A stretch of 64,000 bases of DNA from Salinibacterium sp. ZJ450 (GTDB taxonomy: Bacteria > Actinomycetota > Actinomycetes > Actinomycetales > Microbacteriaceae). The translations under genes were made by a program, and so were the position numbers. The stretch is from positions 2,232,001-2,296,000 of the forward strand of contig NZ_CP061771.1 in the NCBI RefSeq assembly GCF_011751885.2. Reading direction: 5' to 3'. A model generated the notes under the pieces. It searched no databases. It worked only from the letters and a program-made list of their open reading frames with translations, and was not told the origin of the DNA. Below are positions 26,556-34,322 of this stretch, one piece after another (position 1 is the first letter of the stretch; each line of letters begins with the position of its first letter).

Positions 26556-27542
26556 TTACCTCCCGAGCGGCGACGGCGAGCCGAGCATCGCCAGCCGGCT
26601 GAGGGTGCGGCCGATGTCGACCGGCATCCCCTCCCCCACAGCCAGCTCGTCGCGATCGACGTCGGCGATCACGGTGAGCCGGTGCCCTCGGTCGCAGAGC
26701 ACGTCCACCAGGTTGCCGAACCGCTGCCGGGCGGCCCTCGTGGTCTGAGCGAGCGCCGGCACGCCCTCGAGCACCCAGTCGTCGAAGCGGTCGGCCCACT
26801 CCACGAAGTCGTGCACCGACGTGTCGGCCTCGCACAACTCGGCGAAGCGGAACCAGACCCGCGTTCCTCGCACTGCCTGCGCGGTGAACCGATGCCCGCC
26901 GGCCTCCAACTCGACCGCCTCTTCCGGCGCCGGGGGCTCGCCCGGTGCCACCCGAAGCCACTCGCCGCGGAATCCGGTTCGTCGTGGTTCGGATGTCGCG
27001 TACCGGTAGTCAACCGGACCTTCGACACTGATCACCTCGAGGTGCTGCTCCAGCAGGTCGATGGCGGGAGCTGCGAGCGAGTGGAACACCGGGTTCGGCA
27101 GCAGGTGTCGCGGCGCGTAGTTCGAGGTCACGATCAGGCGCACGCCGCGTGAGACGAGCCGGCGCAGCAGCCGGGTGAGCAGCATCACGTCGCCGGCGTC
27201 GTGCACGTGGAACTCGTCAAAGTAGAGCACGTCCACGTCTGCGAGCAGCTCGTCGATGGCGGCATCCGTGTCGTGCTCGTGCCGGAAGATCGCGCGGTGC
27301 AGGTCACCGAAGAAGCCGTGGAAGTGCACCCGGCGCTTGGCCGTGGTGGGCAGCGCGGCGAAGTACGCGTCGACCAGCCAGGTCTTGCCCCGGCCGGCGG
27401 GCCCGTGCACATAGGCCGCCTCTGCGCCGACGAGTCGGCGGGCCGCGGCAACCTGGTGCTCATCGAGACTGAGGCCCGCGGCATCCGCAATTCTCATGAT
27501 CTCGCCGAGCAGTGTCGAACTCGATATGTCGGTTGTGCTCAC
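26556..27542 (-). CDS. zapE: AFG1/ZapE-family ATPase
   Basis: P-loop ATPase of the AFG1/ZapE family, which acts at the division septum in proteobacteria. Walker A is VHGPAGRGKTWLVDAYF, Walker B is VDVLYFDEFHVHD, and the family's FHGFFGDLHRAIF and VTSNYAPRHLLP segments are clear. The GTG start at 27542 (VSTTDISSS) is preferred; the upstream 16 codons are low-complexity. In actinobacteria its role is untested. Length 328 residues. Confidence 0.9.
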   Translation of the reverse strand: MSTTDISSSTLLGEIMRIADAAGLSLDEHQVAAARRLVGAEAAYVHGPAGRGKTWLVDAYFAALPTTAKRRVHFHGFFGDLHRAIFRHEHDTDAAIDELLADVDVLYFDEFHVHDAGDVMLLTRLLRRLVSRGVRLIVTSNYAPRHLLPNPVFHSLAAPAIDLLEQHLEVISVEGPVDYRYATSEPRRTGFRGEWLRVAPGEPPAPEEAVELEAGGHRFTAQAVRGTRVWFRFAELCEADTSVHDFVEWADRFDDWVLEGVPALAQTTRAARQRFGNLVDVLCDRGHRLTVIADVDRDELAVGEGMPVDIGRTLSRLAMLGSPSPLGR

Positions 27543-27623
27543 AGGAAACCAGCTTCCCACAGAGCCCGAGCTGCTCTGAAATGCGGGCAAACGGCCGGGC
27601 GACGCGCCTCAGATCCCTTAAAG

Positions 27624-27712
27624 AAAACTGCCCGGTTCCCTTATGAACAAAGGGAACCGGGCTGTTGTGACCCCAGCGGGATTCGAACCCGCGTTACCGC
27701 CGTGAGAGGGCG
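27624..27712. repeat. attL: 89-bp left repeat of the tRNA-Glu element
   Basis: Identical over 89 bases to 37280-37368. It contains the tRNA-Glu terminator hairpin and the 3' part of the tRNA gene up to the anticodon arm, after which the two copies diverge. This is the displaced original 3' end of the tRNA gene, and so the left junction of the integrated element. Confidence 0.95.
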
Positions 27713-27814
27713 AATCGGTGCCTTTCACCGCAAGCCCCACCCGCGCAGATCGTTGATTTTTCGGGCTTTTTGGTCCATGTTGATGCCCCCACGATCATGT
27801 AAGACGCGCTCAAG

Positions 27815-27833
27815 TGTGGGCAAAATGTGGGCA
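27815..27833 (+). repeat. Arm-type repeat pair near attL
   Basis: TGTGGGCAAAATGTGGGCA, two TGTGGGCA copies 11 bases apart, occurs here ~100 bases inside attL and again at 37227-37245 inside the 3' end of the integrase gene. In the circular element the two pairs would flank the core in the same orientation, as integrase arm sites do. Confidence 0.6.
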
Positions 27834-27870
27834 CGCGATGACCGCTAATCCGCTGTCTTGGGGCTGTCAA

Positions 27871-28080
27871 CTACTTTGCGGCTTCGAGCACGCCGTCAAG
27901 TTCCTCCCGGGTAAGAGGGAAGTCAATCGTGAGCGTGAGAACCCGTCTCGCGGAGTTCGCATATTCGGGTTCGAGCTCGATCTCGGTCACCCGGCCGTCC
28001 TCAAGGTTCAAGTTTGGGCGGATTTTCATCAGCGCCGCTTGGAGCTTGCGGTCATCGTATGTTTGGGTGAGGTGGGCCAT
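27871..28080 (-). CDS. Hypothetical protein (69 aa)
   Basis: Small charged protein (MAHLTQTYDDRKLQAALMKI ... LTLTIDFPLTREELDGVLEAAK) at the left end of the element. ATG at 28080 is chosen; a start at 28092 is equally possible. No family recognised. It is on the same strand as the capsid operon but separated from it by the defence genes. Confidence 0.5.
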   Translation of the reverse strand: MAHLTQTYDDRKLQAALMKIRPNLNLEDGRVTEIELEPEYANSARRVLTLTIDFPLTREELDGVLEAAK

Positions 28081-28376
28081 GGTCCGAACCATACTGAACG
28101 GCCGCCCAAGTCCGCTGGCCCCAGTTCGGTGGGCCTTCCGGGACGGCATCGCTGCGTTCCTCACCGAGAGCTAGCTTCTCGCTCCAGCTTTCAGACGATG
28201 CGGGAGCACGTCTAACGAATCGCCGGTTCCAGCCGACAGTGTTCTCTAACGCCTTGACCGGGTGGGCTTCCGGGTAGAAGCCCACATCACCCCCGAACGG
28301 TCAGGTGTTAACTTCGTTCCCCCTCGCGTAGGACATTCGGGTTTGTCTGCGAGGGGGACGAAGACTTCTCTTAAGG

Positions 28377-28601
28377 CTAGCGACTGCCCCGGAATCGGTT
28401 CAAGATGTCGCGAAATCTGTCGGACCAGGTTCTCGTCGTTTCGCACTGCTCGATTGGTTTCGTCTCGCCTTCGACGAAGGTCACCCGACCACACTTCCGA
28501 CAGTCCAGGAGGAACTCATGCACCGAAAGGCTTGTGCCGAAGTAGGGGTTCCGGATGGCTCTTACTCGTGCCCCGCAGCCGGGGCAAACGGAATCCGTCA
28601 T
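28377..28601 (-). CDS. Small zinc-ribbon protein (74 aa)
   Basis: Four Cys in two pairs (CPGCGARV and CRKCGRV) with the shared block NPYFG and a His between them. ATG at 28601 (MTDSVCPGCG) has GAAGGGAG before it. The same architecture and spacing appear in the chromosomal protein at 40017-40271 just outside the element, so the two are homologous. A role in nucleic-acid or protein binding is likely; nothing more specific is supported. Confidence 0.7.
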   Translation of the reverse strand: MTDSVCPGCGARVRAIRNPYFGTSLSVHEFLLDCRKCGRVTFVEGETKPIEQCETTRTWSDRFRDILNRFRGSR

Positions 28602-28891
28602 GACCGCTCCCTTCTCGTCTTTGTGCTGAAAAGTCCGCACCAAAAGTCGATTCCCCCCCAAAGAGGGGGCGTGGAAACGATACCTAGACTTGCACTTAAA
28701 CCATACGTAAGATCGTGGCGGCGCCGCTCGTTCCCCCTTTCAAGCGGCGCCGGGCTGGGGCTCTTTCGCAGGAGAACCTGCACTGAGCCGACGTGCTCGC
28801 TTCGTCCTCAGCACCGCATTCGGGTTGCAGCTGCTGAGGACGAAGCTACGGGTGCGAGCACGCACGATTCCACCCGCTATAAGCTGCGCTC

Positions 28892-29308
28892 ATGTATTGG
28901 GTTCGGGTAGCGCTCGCGATCGGCCTCGCCGCGGGTTTCCTAATCACCGTGGGTGGATTGATCGGGGCTTATCGGTCCGCACGTCAACAGCTACAGCGAG
29001 CCGGTGGATTGCCAGGCGCAACAGAGCGGCTCCAGCAGGAGGAGGACGAGGAGCTTGCGAGAGTCGCCGCAGGACCGTCCTACCCAGCTGAAGTGCAAGC
29101 CATCTACGCAAGATATAAGCAGCGCCATATCCGAGAGACGGGTCTTCCTAGACCCGCCGGATTCGGCGAAGCCCACACTGCCGGCCATGAGGCGACACTA
29201 GTCTTCGGCGCGCTTCTGGACTCATCGCAGAAGAACCTCATCGTGGCAGGTACAGGGTTGCTGATTTCGACCACTGCCAGCATTGGTTCGTTGTTCTTGC
29301 TCTCTTGA
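28892..29308 (+). CDS. Hypothetical membrane protein (138 aa)
   Basis: One hydrophobic segment at each end (VRVALAIGLAAGFLITVGGLIGAY and NLIVAGTGLLISTTASIGSLFLLS) encloses a charged, mostly helical middle, so the loop lies on one side of the membrane. It is immediately upstream of the candidate RNA and Abi gene, on the same strand, and could be part of that defence module, but no homology is recognised. Confidence 0.55.
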   Translation: MYWVRVALAIGLAAGFLITVGGLIGAYRSARQQLQRAGGLPGATERLQQEEDEELARVAAGPSYPAEVQAIYARYKQRHIRETGLPRPAGFGEAHTAGHEATLVFGALLDSSQKNLIVAGTGLLISTTASIGSLFLLS

Positions 29309-29389
29309 CGCGGCACGGGCCGCATTCTGGGCTTGGGTTGGAATAGTGGTGGGAGTTGCTGGTTCTAGGGCGCTTGGTCTAACGTAAGA

Positions 29390-29475
29390 CGTAACATACC
29401 CCGCCCAGGGCTAGCGATTGCAGATGGAGTAGTCTTGCAATCATCCCCACCTATATGGGCGGGCCTTCTTTTTTC
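29390..29475 (+). ncRNA. Candidate structured RNA upstream of the Abi_2 gene
   Basis: An outer perfect 8-bp stem (CCCGCCCA 29400-29407 / TGGGCGGG 29456-29463) encloses an inner perfect 7-bp stem (GATTGCA 29416-29422 / TGCAATC 29436-29442) with a 13-base loop. A T-rich run (29467-29474) follows the outer stem as in an intrinsic terminator. A possible promoter (TTGCTG, 18 bases, TAACGT) would start transcription near 29392. A conserved RNA before abiF-type genes has been reported; identity with that class is inference. Confidence 0.6.
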
Positions 29476-29493
29476 CTCCTGTAAGTTCAGAGC

Positions 29494-30372
29494 GTGAAGC
29501 GCGCACTAACCCTCGATGAGCAGGTCTCTCTCTTGCGGCAACGTGGCATGCACATTTCCAGCGACGCGGATGCTGCTCAGTTTCTGCACGACACGAGCTA
29601 CTACCGCTTCAGCGGATACTCCCACCTCTACCAGATCGCACCTGGGGCAGGAGGGAACGACAATTTCGTGTCAGGAGTCAGTTTCAAAGACGTCCAAGAC
29701 GTTTATCACTTCGATGGACGGCTGCGGCGTGTACTCCGAGAGGGCCTTTTTGACTTCGAGATTCGATTTCGATCGCGCTTTGCCTATCTTCTCGCGACTG
29801 AGATAGCTCCAGACGCCTACCTCGACCCTTCCATCTACACGAACAAGCAGTTCTTCACCGAGAGCCGTTCGCAGATTGATACAGAACTCAAACGCTCGAA
29901 AGAAAAGTTCGCGCTGGCATACCGTCGGGCCCATCCAACGGAGGAGTTTCCCGTCTGGATCGCCTTCGAAATTCTGTCCTTTGGACAGATTTCTAAGCTG
30001 CTAAGCAATCTGAATGCGCCGAGAGTGATGGGTGGCCTCGCTAAACAGTGGGAGATCACCCCGGCCAAGTTCCCCACTGTCGTCTACATCATGAGTCTTC
30101 TGCGAAACATCGTTTCGCACCATGGTCGGTTGTGGCACCGCCAGATGGCTACCAGAGGGGTGGACATCGGATATCCAATTCGACTTAGCCGCTCTCTTGA
30201 CGGCGTTGATAAGAGATCCGTCTACTGGTCGATAATCATGCTCGATTACTTGCTCAAGGAGCATCCTGGCTCTGGTTTCCGCCAGGACGTTCTTGCGCTT
30301 CTCTCCGAGGACTCAACCTGGTGGGCGGGGCTGGGCATACCGAACGATCGAGTGATCGCCGATCTGCTCTGA
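29494..30372 (+). CDS. Abi_2 (AbiD/AbiF-like) abortive-infection protein
   Basis: 292 residues matching the Abi_2 family: YYRFSGYSHLY near the N-terminus, DGRLRRVLREGLFDFEIRFR, PVWIAFEILSFGQISKLL and RNIVSHHGRLWHR. The last holds an RN-x3-H motif (Arg204, His209), the mark of HEPN-fold ribonucleases. Members are phage-defence proteins that act by RNA cleavage or translation arrest. The GTG start lies ~20 bases after the T-run of the candidate RNA. It is probably defence cargo of the element and reads toward, and converges on, the terS gene. Confidence 0.88.
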   Translation: MKRALTLDEQVSLLRQRGMHISSDADAAQFLHDTSYYRFSGYSHLYQIAPGAGGNDNFVSGVSFKDVQDVYHFDGRLRRVLREGLFDFEIRFRSRFAYLLATEIAPDAYLDPSIYTNKQFFTESRSQIDTELKRSKEKFALAYRRAHPTEEFPVWIAFEILSFGQISKLLSNLNAPRVMGGLAKQWEITPAKFPTVVYIMSLLRNIVSHHGRLWHRQMATRGVDIGYPIRLSRSLDGVDKRSVYWSIIMLDYLLKEHPGSGFRQDVLALLSEDSTWWAGLGIPNDRVIADLL

Positions 30373-30399
30373 TCGGAGTGCGACAAGCGGTCGGGAACT

Positions 30400-30516
30400 T
30401 TAGGCCCTCTTTGGCCCCTTTCCGTCGATTGCCCCACCCACCTTCTCCACCTTGCGCGCCGTGTTCTTCTTCTCCCTAGCGAGCCGCCCCGATACAGGGT
30501 GAGACAGCGTGGGCAC
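30400..30516 (-). CDS. Possible small basic protein after terS (38 aa)
   Basis: A short frame starting with GTG encodes a Lys/Arg-rich peptide (RLAREKKNTARKVEKVGG, then IDGKGPKRA) and stops before the convergent abi gene. It lies 22 bases after terS on the same strand. It might be a real small gene, or the C-terminal residue of a deleted gene such as the large terminase that normally follows; evidence is coding-like composition only. Confidence 0.25.
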   Translation of the reverse strand: MPTLSHPVSGRLAREKKNTARKVEKVGGAIDGKGPKRA

Positions 30517-30538
30517 CTGCGCGCTGCGCGTCTAGGCA

Positions 30539-30982
30539 TCAGAGAAACTCCGCCAAACCGCGCTTCGGCTCATCATCCCTGGGCACAAACAGCCCGGCGC
30601 GATCCGAAGGGGACAACCCAAACCGGGCACCAATCCGCGCCGCCTCCAACGACGCCCCCTGCGAGATCATGACCGCCGGATTCCTCACCAACTGGCCGTC
30701 ACGCCCCGCCACGAGAATGCCGCGCTGCGCGATATCCGCATCCGCCGCATCCTTCCGCGCCCGAATGATGCAGTAATCACGCAGCGCGTCGATATCCCAC
30801 GCCGTCAAAACCCCGGCCTTCGCCAGGTCCGGAGCCAACCGGCGCCAGTACACCTGCTCCCGCTCAGTCAGCTCAGGCATCCGGATCGGCTTCTTCGTCG
30901 GCTCCGGCTCCGACGGCCGCCCCTTGCCCCCATCAATACCCCGAAGCGCGGTCGGCTTCCTCGGACGGCCGCCGCTAGTCAT
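30539..30982 (-). CDS. P27-family phage terminase small subunit
   Basis: 147 residues with the family pattern: basic N-terminus GRPRKPTALRG, then REQVYWRRLAPDLAKAGVLTAWDIDALRDYC and the C-terminal KRGLAEFL. The small terminase subunit recognises the packaging site; the large ATPase/nuclease subunit is absent from the element. As in satellites, it could direct a helper phage's packaging motor to the element's DNA. The start overlaps the preceding small gene by 8 bases. Confidence 0.88.
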   Translation of the reverse strand: MTSGGRPRKPTALRGIDGGKGRPSEPEPTKKPIRMPELTEREQVYWRRLAPDLAKAGVLTAWDIDALRDYCIIRARKDAADADIAQRGILVAGRDGQLVRNPAVMISQGASLEAARIGARFGLSPSDRAGLFVPRDDEPKRGLAEFL

Positions 30983-31121
30983 CGCCCTCATCCCGCGAAT
31001 GCTCCTCGATCGCCGCCGCCAGCGCAGGATTCGTCACCCAGATCGCATCAAGCGACTCCTGGACCGCACGAACCGCCCGCCGCAGACGGCGCTTCGCCAG
31101 CATCACTCTGAACCAACGCAT
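30975..31121 (-). CDS. Hypothetical basic small protein (48 aa)
   Basis: A short helical basic protein (MRWFRVMLAKRRLRRAVRAV then QESLDAIWVTNPALAAAIEEH). ATG at 31121 has AAAGGA upstream. It overlaps terS by 8 bases and lies between capsid and terS, so it is translated with the packaging genes. No family is recognised; scaffold or connector roles cannot be tested from sequence. Confidence 0.55.
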   Translation of the reverse strand: MRWFRVMLAKRRLRRAVRAVQESLDAIWVTNPALAAAIEEHSRDEGDD

Positions 31122-31241
31122 TTCGTCCGTCCTTTCCCACAAAAAAGCCCAGTTTCGAATCCACACACGAAAACCCACCGGCGCGCTGCGGTTTGGGGTG
31201 CATCCTCGTGATTGTTAGCCCATACCCCTTGGGTGAAGGGT

Positions 31242-31299
31242 GCTGGCGGAGAGACGATGCAAGGACCAGTTCGAGAGGAACATCGTCTCTGCCGCCAGC
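31242..31299. repeat. 18-bp long inverted repeat between capsid and terS genes
   Basis: GCTGGCGGAGAGACGATG (31242-31259) pairs with 31281-31299 over 18 bp with one bulged G at 31291; the loop is 21 bases. It is much stronger than needed by chance in a 217-base gap. No T-run follows on the minus strand. It could be a packaging site, an RNA processing or stability element that sets the capsid/terS ratio, or a Rho-independent-like pause. Confidence 0.6.
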
Positions 31300-31301
31300 T
31301 G

Positions 31302-31331
31302 AGTCCGCGAGAACTCCTAAACCCGCGGACT
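31302..31331. repeat. Hairpin just after the capsid gene
   Basis: AGTCCGCG (31302-31309) pairs perfectly with CGCGGACT (31324-31331), loop 14 bases, 8 bases after the capsid stop on the minus strand. With the larger repeat beside it, it forms a two-hairpin unit in the capsid-terS gap. Confidence 0.5.
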
Positions 31332-31338
31332 GTTTTGG

Positions 31339-32526
31339 TTAAGGCAGTGTGATCTTCGCGAAGGCGAAGGGTCGGTACACCTCGAAACCGAAGCGACCCT
31401 CCACACGCAGCTTGACCTGGTTGTTGTCGAACAGTGTCCCGCTGCCATCCACCTTCACGGTCATCTGGTCGGCAACCCGCAGCAGCGTCTGGTCGAAGTC
31501 GCCTAGCAACGCGGTGCCCGCGGTGATGCGCGTCGTGGAGACGATGGGGATGTCACCGAGGATCGACTCGATCTGGGATCGCCCGGACTTGAACATGAAC
31601 GGGCCGGTCGTCCCCGTCTCCCGCAACAGCTCCAGCTTCTGCACATCCACCGGATTCATCACCCATGCCGTGGGGCGAGTGATGAAGGAGGTTTCCAGGG
31701 CGAGTTTGGCGTTCGACAGCGTCTTGATCAACTCACTGGGGACGGCAGGGATGACCTGCACCCCGGTGCGGTTGAGGATTCCCTGGAAGTCGTCACGTCC
31801 CACGGTCGCCGGGTCTCCCGAGAGTATGGCCGCCTCAAGAGCGCCAAGCACGAATTCGGCCAGACGTCGGTCGAGGATCCTCACGAGGTTCTTGTAGTCG
31901 CTGAGGAAGCGCTCCGGAAAAGCCTCGCTGAGGGTGGCGAACACCCTGTACCTGTCGCTGCGTTCCTCCATCGTGACAACACTCACGGGCTTCGCGGTGT
32001 TGTCGGCGACCGACTTCGCGGTGTCGGTGTTCACGCTCTCATACAAGTAGGCGAACCTGTTCCCGGCGTCGTCGTCCACCACAGGCCGTACGATCGAGGG
32101 GATCAACTCAAGAATGCTCAAGGGCCGTGTCGGGTTCGTCGCAGTCGGGCCAACAACCGTCGGCACGGTGACCGTAGCCCCAACGAGCGCCTTGATCTGC
32201 GGCTGACCATCAGGCGAGCGCAGAGTCGCAGCCTTGACAAGAGTGTCAGCCGCAGATGCGGCCCAGGCCGCCCCGGCCTTGAGGCCACTCGTTGAGTTCC
32301 GATCAGGCGTGCCCCTCACGAAATCGAGGAGCGCGCTGGAAGGCTCAGCCTTTTCCAGCTGAGGCTTCAACTCCTCAGCATGGTCAAAGGCATCGTTGGC
32401 GTCCTTGATCTCGGCATCCGTCAAGAGGCGGTTCTCGGTCTTGGCCTTCGCCAGGATGTCATCAGCGGCTTTGCGCGCCGCATCGAACTGCTGCCGGATC
32501 GAGCCCGGCTGTCGCGTATAGGACAT
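31339..32526 (-). CDS. HK97-fold phage major capsid protein
   Basis: 395 residues. An N-terminal coiled, charged segment (~1-65: DAARKAADDILAKAKTENRLL) resembles the delta/scaffold domain of HK97 gp5. The core follows (ATVTVPTVVGPTATNPTRPL, ILELIPSIVRP, AEFVLGALEAAILSG, AWVMNPVDVQKLELLRE, PIVSTTRITAGTALLGDF, VEGRFGFEVYRPFAFAKI). GGAAG precedes the ATG. No protease or portal gene accompanies it. A satellite that makes its own shell protein, or one that alters a helper's capsid, would look like this. Confidence 0.9.
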   Translation of the reverse strand: MSYTRQPGSIRQQFDAARKAADDILAKAKTENRLLTDAEIKDANDAFDHAEELKPQLEKAEPSSALLDFVRGTPDRNSTSGLKAGAAWAASAADTLVKAATLRSPDGQPQIKALVGATVTVPTVVGPTATNPTRPLSILELIPSIVRPVVDDDAGNRFAYLYESVNTDTAKSVADNTAKPVSVVTMEERSDRYRVFATLSEAFPERFLSDYKNLVRILDRRLAEFVLGALEAAILSGDPATVGRDDFQGILNRTGVQVIPAVPSELIKTLSNAKLALETSFITRPTAWVMNPVDVQKLELLRETGTTGPFMFKSGRSQIESILGDIPIVSTTRITAGTALLGDFDQTLLRVADQMTVKVDGSGTLFDNNQVKLRVEGRFGFEVYRPFAFAKITLP

Positions 32527-32899
32527 TTGGAATACTTCCGTTCGTAAAGGTGCCCCTGCTCAGAGAAGGGCGGCATCGAATAGTGAGACGTCGCGGCGGT
32601 ACGAACGGCGACAATCCCCACACAGGTGGACCGTCACGGCCCGATTGCGTCTACATGCGACGTTCGCAAGCGATCAGCGGGATCCTCTGCTGAAACCTCC
32701 GTCGAGGCTCGCATTTTCCTGTTACTGGGCGGCTCCGCTACTCCCCGTGGGTCTTCCGCGTTGGCTCCCGTTTCCGGTGGCTCTTCCGCGTTGCCGACAG
32801 GGTGGGCATGGCCTCAGTGCTTATTCGATTACAGCTTCTATTTTACTCGTCAAACCAGCTTTATGGAACGCCGGTACGACCCATTCTCGGGACCGATAA
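32527..32899. other. Intergenic region upstream of the capsid gene
   Basis: No convincing gene. It holds the capsid ribosome site, two near-copies of TCTTCCGCGTTG (32748-32759 and 32782-32793) and an AT-richer patch (about 32817-32870). On the minus strand the repeats lie in a 23-codon frame (ATG at 32809) rich in Lys, Arg and Thr that may be fortuitous. Position after the replication-type gene makes an origin or a late promoter possible; neither is shown. Confidence 0.35.
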
Positions 32900-33172
32900 T
32901 CACTCCAGCTCAATCTCAGCCAGACGAGCACGAGTGATTGCGATCGCTCCATCCAGGTCCCCGCCAATGGCTAACGTCGCCGCAGCCAGGTCATGCGCCA
33001 ACCCGTCGATCACCTGCACGAACATCTCAACGATCTGATCTTTGGAGGGGACAGCTGCGGCAGCCTCAGCCATCACGGCCTCGGCCATCGCGATATGGAA
33101 CATGTCGGTGTCGTTTTGCAGTTTCGCGAGAACCAGCCGCGCAACGGCTAGCTTCTTCTCCTTGGGTGTCAA
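32900..33172 (-). CDS. Hypothetical helical protein (90 aa)
   Basis: A mostly helical acidic/Ala-rich protein (MTPKEKKLAVARLVLAKLQN ... DGAIAITRARLAEIELE) that overlaps the replication-type HTH gene by 4 bases (ATGA), so the two are translationally coupled. No family recognised. It may be an accessory to the neighbouring DNA-binding protein. Confidence 0.65.
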   Translation of the reverse strand: MTPKEKKLAVARLVLAKLQNDTDMFHIAMAEAVMAEAAAAVPSKDQIVEMFVQVIDGLAHDLAAATLAIGGDLDGAIAITRARLAEIELE

Positions 33173-33906
33173 GATTCGCCCCTTCTCGAGGTTGAGTAGT
33201 CCGCCGGAAACCGGCGTTCGATGTACCGAATCGCGCTGCTGGACAGTTCGCCCCGGAACTCTCCAAGAACCTCCGGCAGAAGCAAGTGGCGAGATTCAAT
33301 CTCCGACCAGCTCTCCTGAATCTCTTCATCCGCGCTAAAACTCGACCAATGAGCCCACTCGTCCAACTGGTCTTTCGTAGGCAGTTGTGCATGGAGAAGA
33401 ATGAAACAGTCACGAAGGAAATTGACCTGAGCTTTGGATGCGAATGCATCCTTGCTATAGACCGCGGGCCCGCCTGCGGGCTTCCTAGTCTTCTTAACCA
33501 TGGTGTTGTTGAAACTGTTCTTCTTAGTGGGCGGTTCGCCGTCGTGTGGAAACGCCGTAGTGCGGGTTTCCAGCGCCACGGGATTGGACACAGAGTCCTC
33601 TGCTGCGTCGGGGTCGGACAGGACGTAATCGCGGCCGTCCATCTGCCCGGTTGCCCAGTCTCGCTTCCGTTCGATCGTCAAGTAACCCGCCTTGGTGAGT
33701 TCGCCAATTGACGTGCGAATCGCGTCGCGGCCTTCCGGGTTGCCCCGAACGAGAGACTCGATGGTGATATGCCACCCGGGCTTGTGGCTGAGCAACTGAG
33801 CGAGGAGTCCCCGCGCCCGGAGCGAGATGGATGGATCCCGAACCCACTTGTTGGGGATGCGGGTGAAGTCCTTCTCGAACGGGAGGGTGCTTCGAATGAT
33901 TGCCAT
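33169..33906 (-). CDS. Winged-helix replication-type protein
   Basis: 245 residues. The N-terminal ~95 residues form the phage/plasmid winged HTH seen in replication initiators and DnaD-like proteins (FTRIPNKWVRDPSISLRARG, LLAQLLSHKPGWHITIESLV, IRTSIGELTKAGYLTIERK). A polar linker and a helical C-terminal part follow. In satellites this slot is normally the element's replication initiator. No primase or helicase motif is visible. It overlaps the upstream gene by one base (TGATG). Confidence 0.72.
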   Translation of the reverse strand: MAIIRSTLPFEKDFTRIPNKWVRDPSISLRARGLLAQLLSHKPGWHITIESLVRGNPEGRDAIRTSIGELTKAGYLTIERKRDWATGQMDGRDYVLSDPDAAEDSVSNPVALETRTTAFPHDGEPPTKKNSFNNTMVKKTRKPAGGPAVYSKDAFASKAQVNFLRDCFILLHAQLPTKDQLDEWAHWSSFSADEEIQESWSEIESRHLLLPEVLGEFRGELSSSAIRYIERRFPADYSTSRRGES

Positions 33907-34322
33907 CAGGGAACGTCTTCCCGGGTGCCGGTGCCATGCCGAACTTCTTCCGGCGCAACTTGCGCCAGGAGCTGAGGCAACACTGTGGCCAGCTCCTGTG
34001 CCTCGGTGAGCGTCAGGGAGAGGATCCGGCCCCCGCCCTTTGCCAGCACGACCTGAGTCACGCCGCGCCGAACAGTCGCTGCTTCAAAAAAATGCGCCTC
34101 ATTGGGCTTGACGGTCACTTGAACCCAATCCGCGCCTCGGACTACCTCATCGCGCCGTACCAGGTACGCGGTCAGGTCCCAATCGCCGATGACATCGGTT
34201 TGACGCCCCTTATGAGTGAAGAGCGTGTCCCGCCAGGGGGTGCTCTGCTTCTTGTTCGCCGTGCCCCTCGTGATTTCGGTATTGACGGCCCACGCCGGAG
34301 CCTCGACTGTCGTGTCGTTCAT
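33906..34322 (-). CDS. Hypothetical protein (138 aa)
   Basis: ATG at 34322 (MNDTTVEAPAWAV) with AAAGG upstream; the longer open frame covers the preceding gene and is not used. Sequence is compact alpha/beta (WDLTAYLVRRDEVVRGADWV, THFFEAATV-like, ILSLTLTEAQELATVLPQLL). No family is recognised. It overlaps genes on both sides by 1 and 4 bases, so it is a true operon member between the zinc-finger and replication-type genes. Confidence 0.65.
   Translation of the reverse strand: MNDTTVEAPAWAVNTEITRGTANKKQSTPWRDTLFTHKGRQTDVIGDWDLTAYLVRRDEVVRGADWVQVTVKPNEAHFFEAATVRRGVTQVVLAKGGGRILSLTLTEAQELATVLPQLLAQVAPEEVRHGTGTREDVP

Noticed and set aside
27815-28215. Possible second integrase fragment near attL because of the shared TGTGGGCAAAATGTGGGCA
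   Set aside because: The similarity stops at the 19 bases; flanking translation does not resemble the integrase. Arm-type repeats explain it better.
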